Shown piece after piece: positions 61,845-64,000 of a DNA stretch of 64,000 nucleotides. The position numbers and the translations under genes are program-made. The stretch's first letter is position 1; each line of letters starts with the position of its first letter. The notes under the pieces are model-generated. The model worked only from the letters and a program-made list of their open reading frames with translations. It searched no databases and was not told the origin of the DNA. The stretch covers positions 1 to 64,000 of the forward strand of contig NZ_LMUH01000005.1 of assembly GCF_009766105.1 (NCBI RefSeq), in the 5' to 3' direction. This DNA is from Granulicella sp. S156 (lineage in GTDB: Bacteria > Acidobacteriota > Terriglobia > Terriglobales > Acidobacteriaceae).

Positions 61845-63890
61845 CTACAACTCCATCGCGTGACCATCCACCAATTTCTTCGCCCGTTCGATGAATGCGT
61901 CGACAGTTACGCTGCCCTCGTCACCCTTGGCGCGAACGCGCACGCTGACGGAGTCGCTCGCAGCTTCCTTGTCGCCGAGGATCAGGATGAATGGCAGCTT
62001 CTGCAGACCGAAGTCGCGGATCTTGGCATTCATCTTGCCATTACCGCCATCGAGTTCCACGCGCAACCCAGCGGCCTCGAGACGAGTCTTCACGCTCTCA
62101 GCGTAAGCCAGATGCTTCTCGTTCGAGATCGGCACCAGACCTACCTGCACAGGTGCGAGCCACATCGGGAATGCGCCCGCGTAGTGCTCGATGAGCACGC
62201 CGAAGAAGCGCTCCACCGAACCGAACAGTGCGCGATGCACCATCACCGGCTGGTGGCGTTCTCCATCTTCGCCGACATACTCCAGCTCGAAGCGTGCCGG
62301 CAGATTGAAGTCGAACTGAACTGTAGACAACTGCCACAACCGTCCCAGCACATCGACAAGTTTCACGTCGATCTTCGGGCCGTAGAAGGCGGCTTCGCCG
62401 GGAATCTCAACGAACGGAATGCCCTTGCGGCCAAGTGCGGACTTCAATGAGTTAATCGCTCGCGCCCAGTTCTCTGCGGAGCCCGTATAGTCCTGCGGCT
62501 TCTTCGGGTCCCATGTTGAGAGCTCGACTTTGAAGTCTGTAAATCCGAAGGTGGTGAGTACGCTCTGCGCGAACTCGATGCACGCTACGACTTCATCTTC
62601 TATCTGCTCTGGCGTGCAGAAGATGTGGGCGTCGTCCTGCGTAAAGCCGCGCACGCGCAGCAGTCCATGCATCGTGCCGCTGCGCTCATAGCGATACACA
62701 TTGCCTAGTTCGGCGTAGCGCTGCGGCAGGTCGCGGTAGCTTCTCGGCGTGTTCTTGTAGATCAGAATGTGGCCGGGACAGTTCATCGGCTTCAACCGGT
62801 ACTCGGCATCGTCGAGCTCCATCGGCGGATACATGTTGTCGGAGTAATACCCTTCATGTCCGCTGATCTTCCAGAGTTCGCGCCGCATGATGTGCGGTGT
62901 AAAGACCATGTGATAGCCACGGCGGATGCACTCGTCACGCATCCAATCTTCCATCGTCTTGCGGATCAGTCCGCCCTTGGGATGCCAGAAGATCAGACCT
63001 GCGCCCGCGACCTCCTGGATCGAGAAGAGATCAAGCTGCTTGCCCAGCACGCGATGGTCGCGCGCCTTGATCTCTTCGAGATGCTTGAAGTGCGCGTCGA
63101 GGTCCTTCTGGTTGAAGAACGCCGTTCCATAGATGCGCTGCAACTGCTGGTTCTTCTCATCGCCGAGCCAGTACGCGCCCGCAATCGACATTACCTTGAA
63201 GGCCTTTACGCGTCCGGTCGAAGGCACGTGCGGTCCGCGGCAGAAGTCGGTGAAGTTGCCGTTCTTGTAGAGCGAGATCTCATCGCCGGGCTTGGTGAAT
63301 CGCTCGATGAAGTGGATCTTCATGAACTCACCCTGCGCGGCGTAGTCGGTCAGGCCTCTTTCGCGCGGCTCTTCGACGCGCACGAACTTCTCGTCGCGCG
63401 CGACAACCTCCGCCATCTTCTGCTCAATGCTCGCGAGGTCAGCCTCGGTGAACGGCACCTCGCGATAGACGTCGTAGAAGAAGCCGTTGTCGGTGGCGGG
63501 GCCGTGGCCGAGCTTGGTTTCGGGAAACAGTTCGAGGATGGCCGTGGCCATCACGTGCGCAGCCGAATGCCGCACCACACGCAGGGCAGCGGGATCGCTG
63601 TCTTTCAACAGCTCCAGCGCGACGTCTTCCGTAAGCGGCGCATTGAGATCGACGATCCGTTCGGCCTGCGTGGTGTCGCTATACATCGATTCTTCGCTTT
63701 GAGTCTCAGAAGAAGGTGTGCCATCCACGGTATGTTCACCAGCGGCGGGCTGCAGAGAACGAACGCGCGCCACCACAACGGCAGCGGCGAGTCGGGGAGA
63801 GATGTTATTGGCAATGTCGAACGGCGTCGTACCTTTTGCTACTTCGCGTATAGAGCCGTCAGGAAGCTGGATCTTAATCATGTCACTCAC
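61845..63890 (-). CDS. thrS: Threonyl-tRNA synthetase
   Basis: Class II aminoacyl-tRNA synthetase. TGS domain (IKIQLPDGSIREVAKGTTPFDIA), then an unusual insert of about 32 residues (46-77, GEHTVDGTPSSETQSEES), the editing domain (HSAAHVMATA, CRGPHVPSTG), class II motif 1-3 regions with zinc-site Cys in RLKPMNCPGH, YRYERSGTMHGLLRVRGFTQDDAH, and the anticodon domain (VGLVPISNEKHLAYAESV). 681 residues, complete. No T-box leader is visible upstream within the window. Confidence 0.97.
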   Translation of the reverse strand: MSDMIKIQLPDGSIREVAKGTTPFDIANNISPRLAAAVVVARVRSLQPAAGEHTVDGTPSSETQSEESMYSDTTQAERIVDLNAPLTEDVALELLKDSDPAALRVVRHSAAHVMATAILELFPETKLGHGPATDNGFFYDVYREVPFTEADLASIEQKMAEVVARDEKFVRVEEPRERGLTDYAAQGEFMKIHFIERFTKPGDEISLYKNGNFTDFCRGPHVPSTGRVKAFKVMSIAGAYWLGDEKNQQLQRIYGTAFFNQKDLDAHFKHLEEIKARDHRVLGKQLDLFSIQEVAGAGLIFWHPKGGLIRKTMEDWMRDECIRRGYHMVFTPHIMRRELWKISGHEGYYSDNMYPPMELDDAEYRLKPMNCPGHILIYKNTPRSYRDLPQRYAELGNVYRYERSGTMHGLLRVRGFTQDDAHIFCTPEQIEDEVVACIEFAQSVLTTFGFTDFKVELSTWDPKKPQDYTGSAENWARAINSLKSALGRKGIPFVEIPGEAAFYGPKIDVKLVDVLGRLWQLSTVQFDFNLPARFELEYVGEDGERHQPVMVHRALFGSVERFFGVLIEHYAGAFPMWLAPVQVGLVPISNEKHLAYAESVKTRLEAAGLRVELDGGNGKMNAKIRDFGLQKLPFILILGDKEAASDSVSVRVRAKGDEGSVTVDAFIERAKKLVDGHAMEL

Positions 63891-63954
63891 AGCTATTAAG
63901 GATAGAGCAACATTCGGTAGTAGGGGGGAGTTGCTGTTGTCGTTGTCTGTTTTT

Positions 63955-64000
63955 CGTCGTCATCCTGAGCCATCGGCGAAGGACCCCCGTATTCGTGGCG
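63955..64000. repeat. Family D palindrome, truncated by window end
   Basis: CGTCATCCTGAGCC ... GGCGAAGGACCCCCGTATT matches, in inverse, the right arm of the element at 11149-11295 (GGGGGTCCTTCGCC ... CTCAGGATGACG) with few differences. Confidence 0.65.

Overview
The window looks like chromosomal DNA of an Acidobacteriota member of the Terriglobia/Acidobacteriaceae type (Granulicella, Edaphobacter or Terriglobus-like). This is inferred from gene content: an Oar-type TonB receptor beside a membrane-bound wHTH-like regulator, a kumamolisin with Ig and FG-GAP repeats, DUF882, DUF190 and DUF1003 proteins, many short palindromic intergenic repeats, and a fairly high GC. No rRNA, tRNA or CRISPR array was seen.

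Layout. 0.3-8.2 kb: gyrA, then a 1591-residue secreted sedolisin. 8.4-12.7 kb: small secreted or low-complexity proteins (one with a frame-shifting 7-bp tandem repeat, a FecR-like Gly/Tyr-rich protein, a 64-residue His-rich protein). 12.7-17.4 kb: msrA, a Rieske oxygenase, a DUF882 peptidase, prfA. 17.4-19.1 kb: a broken REP-associated transposase (RAYT) between inverted REP-like palindromes, and a secreted hydrolase. 19.1-24 kb: DUF1003 protein, S9 peptidase, CDF metal exporter, bestrophin-like channel. 24.2-34 kb: a two-component system divergent from a secreted protein and a DUF190-TolC-adaptor-RND efflux operon. 34.3-41.1 kb: membrane regulator / TonB receptor / GH1 glucosidase locus with a phased repeat array in the shared intergenic region. 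41.2-44.7 kb: an A/T-richer stretch with a tandem gene duplication and a hydrolase remnant. 44.8-49.3 kb: an orphan VgrG module with four uncharacterised genes. 49.4-52.3 kb: a TetR-SDR pair split by an IS1111-type element. 52.5-60.1 kb: the dnaN / dnaA / rpmH-rnpA-yidD-yidC-khpB-like cluster typical of a replication-origin neighbourhood. 60.3-63.9 kb: quinone oxidoreductase, a vestigial antitoxin, an HNH-like protein and thrS.

The most noteworthy material is the mobile and regulatory DNA: a RAYT with at least seven related palindromes; MITE-like elements with terminal inverted repeats; an IS1111-type element whose ends can be placed from an 11-bp inverted repeat and which should encode a guide (bridge/seek) RNA; a helically phased TTACCT array; a TGTAAG-N5-TGTAAG response-regulator-type box; and the VgrG cargo module, which is the best candidate for an undescribed system. 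Gene calls come from reading the translated sequence and motifs; no database search was possible.
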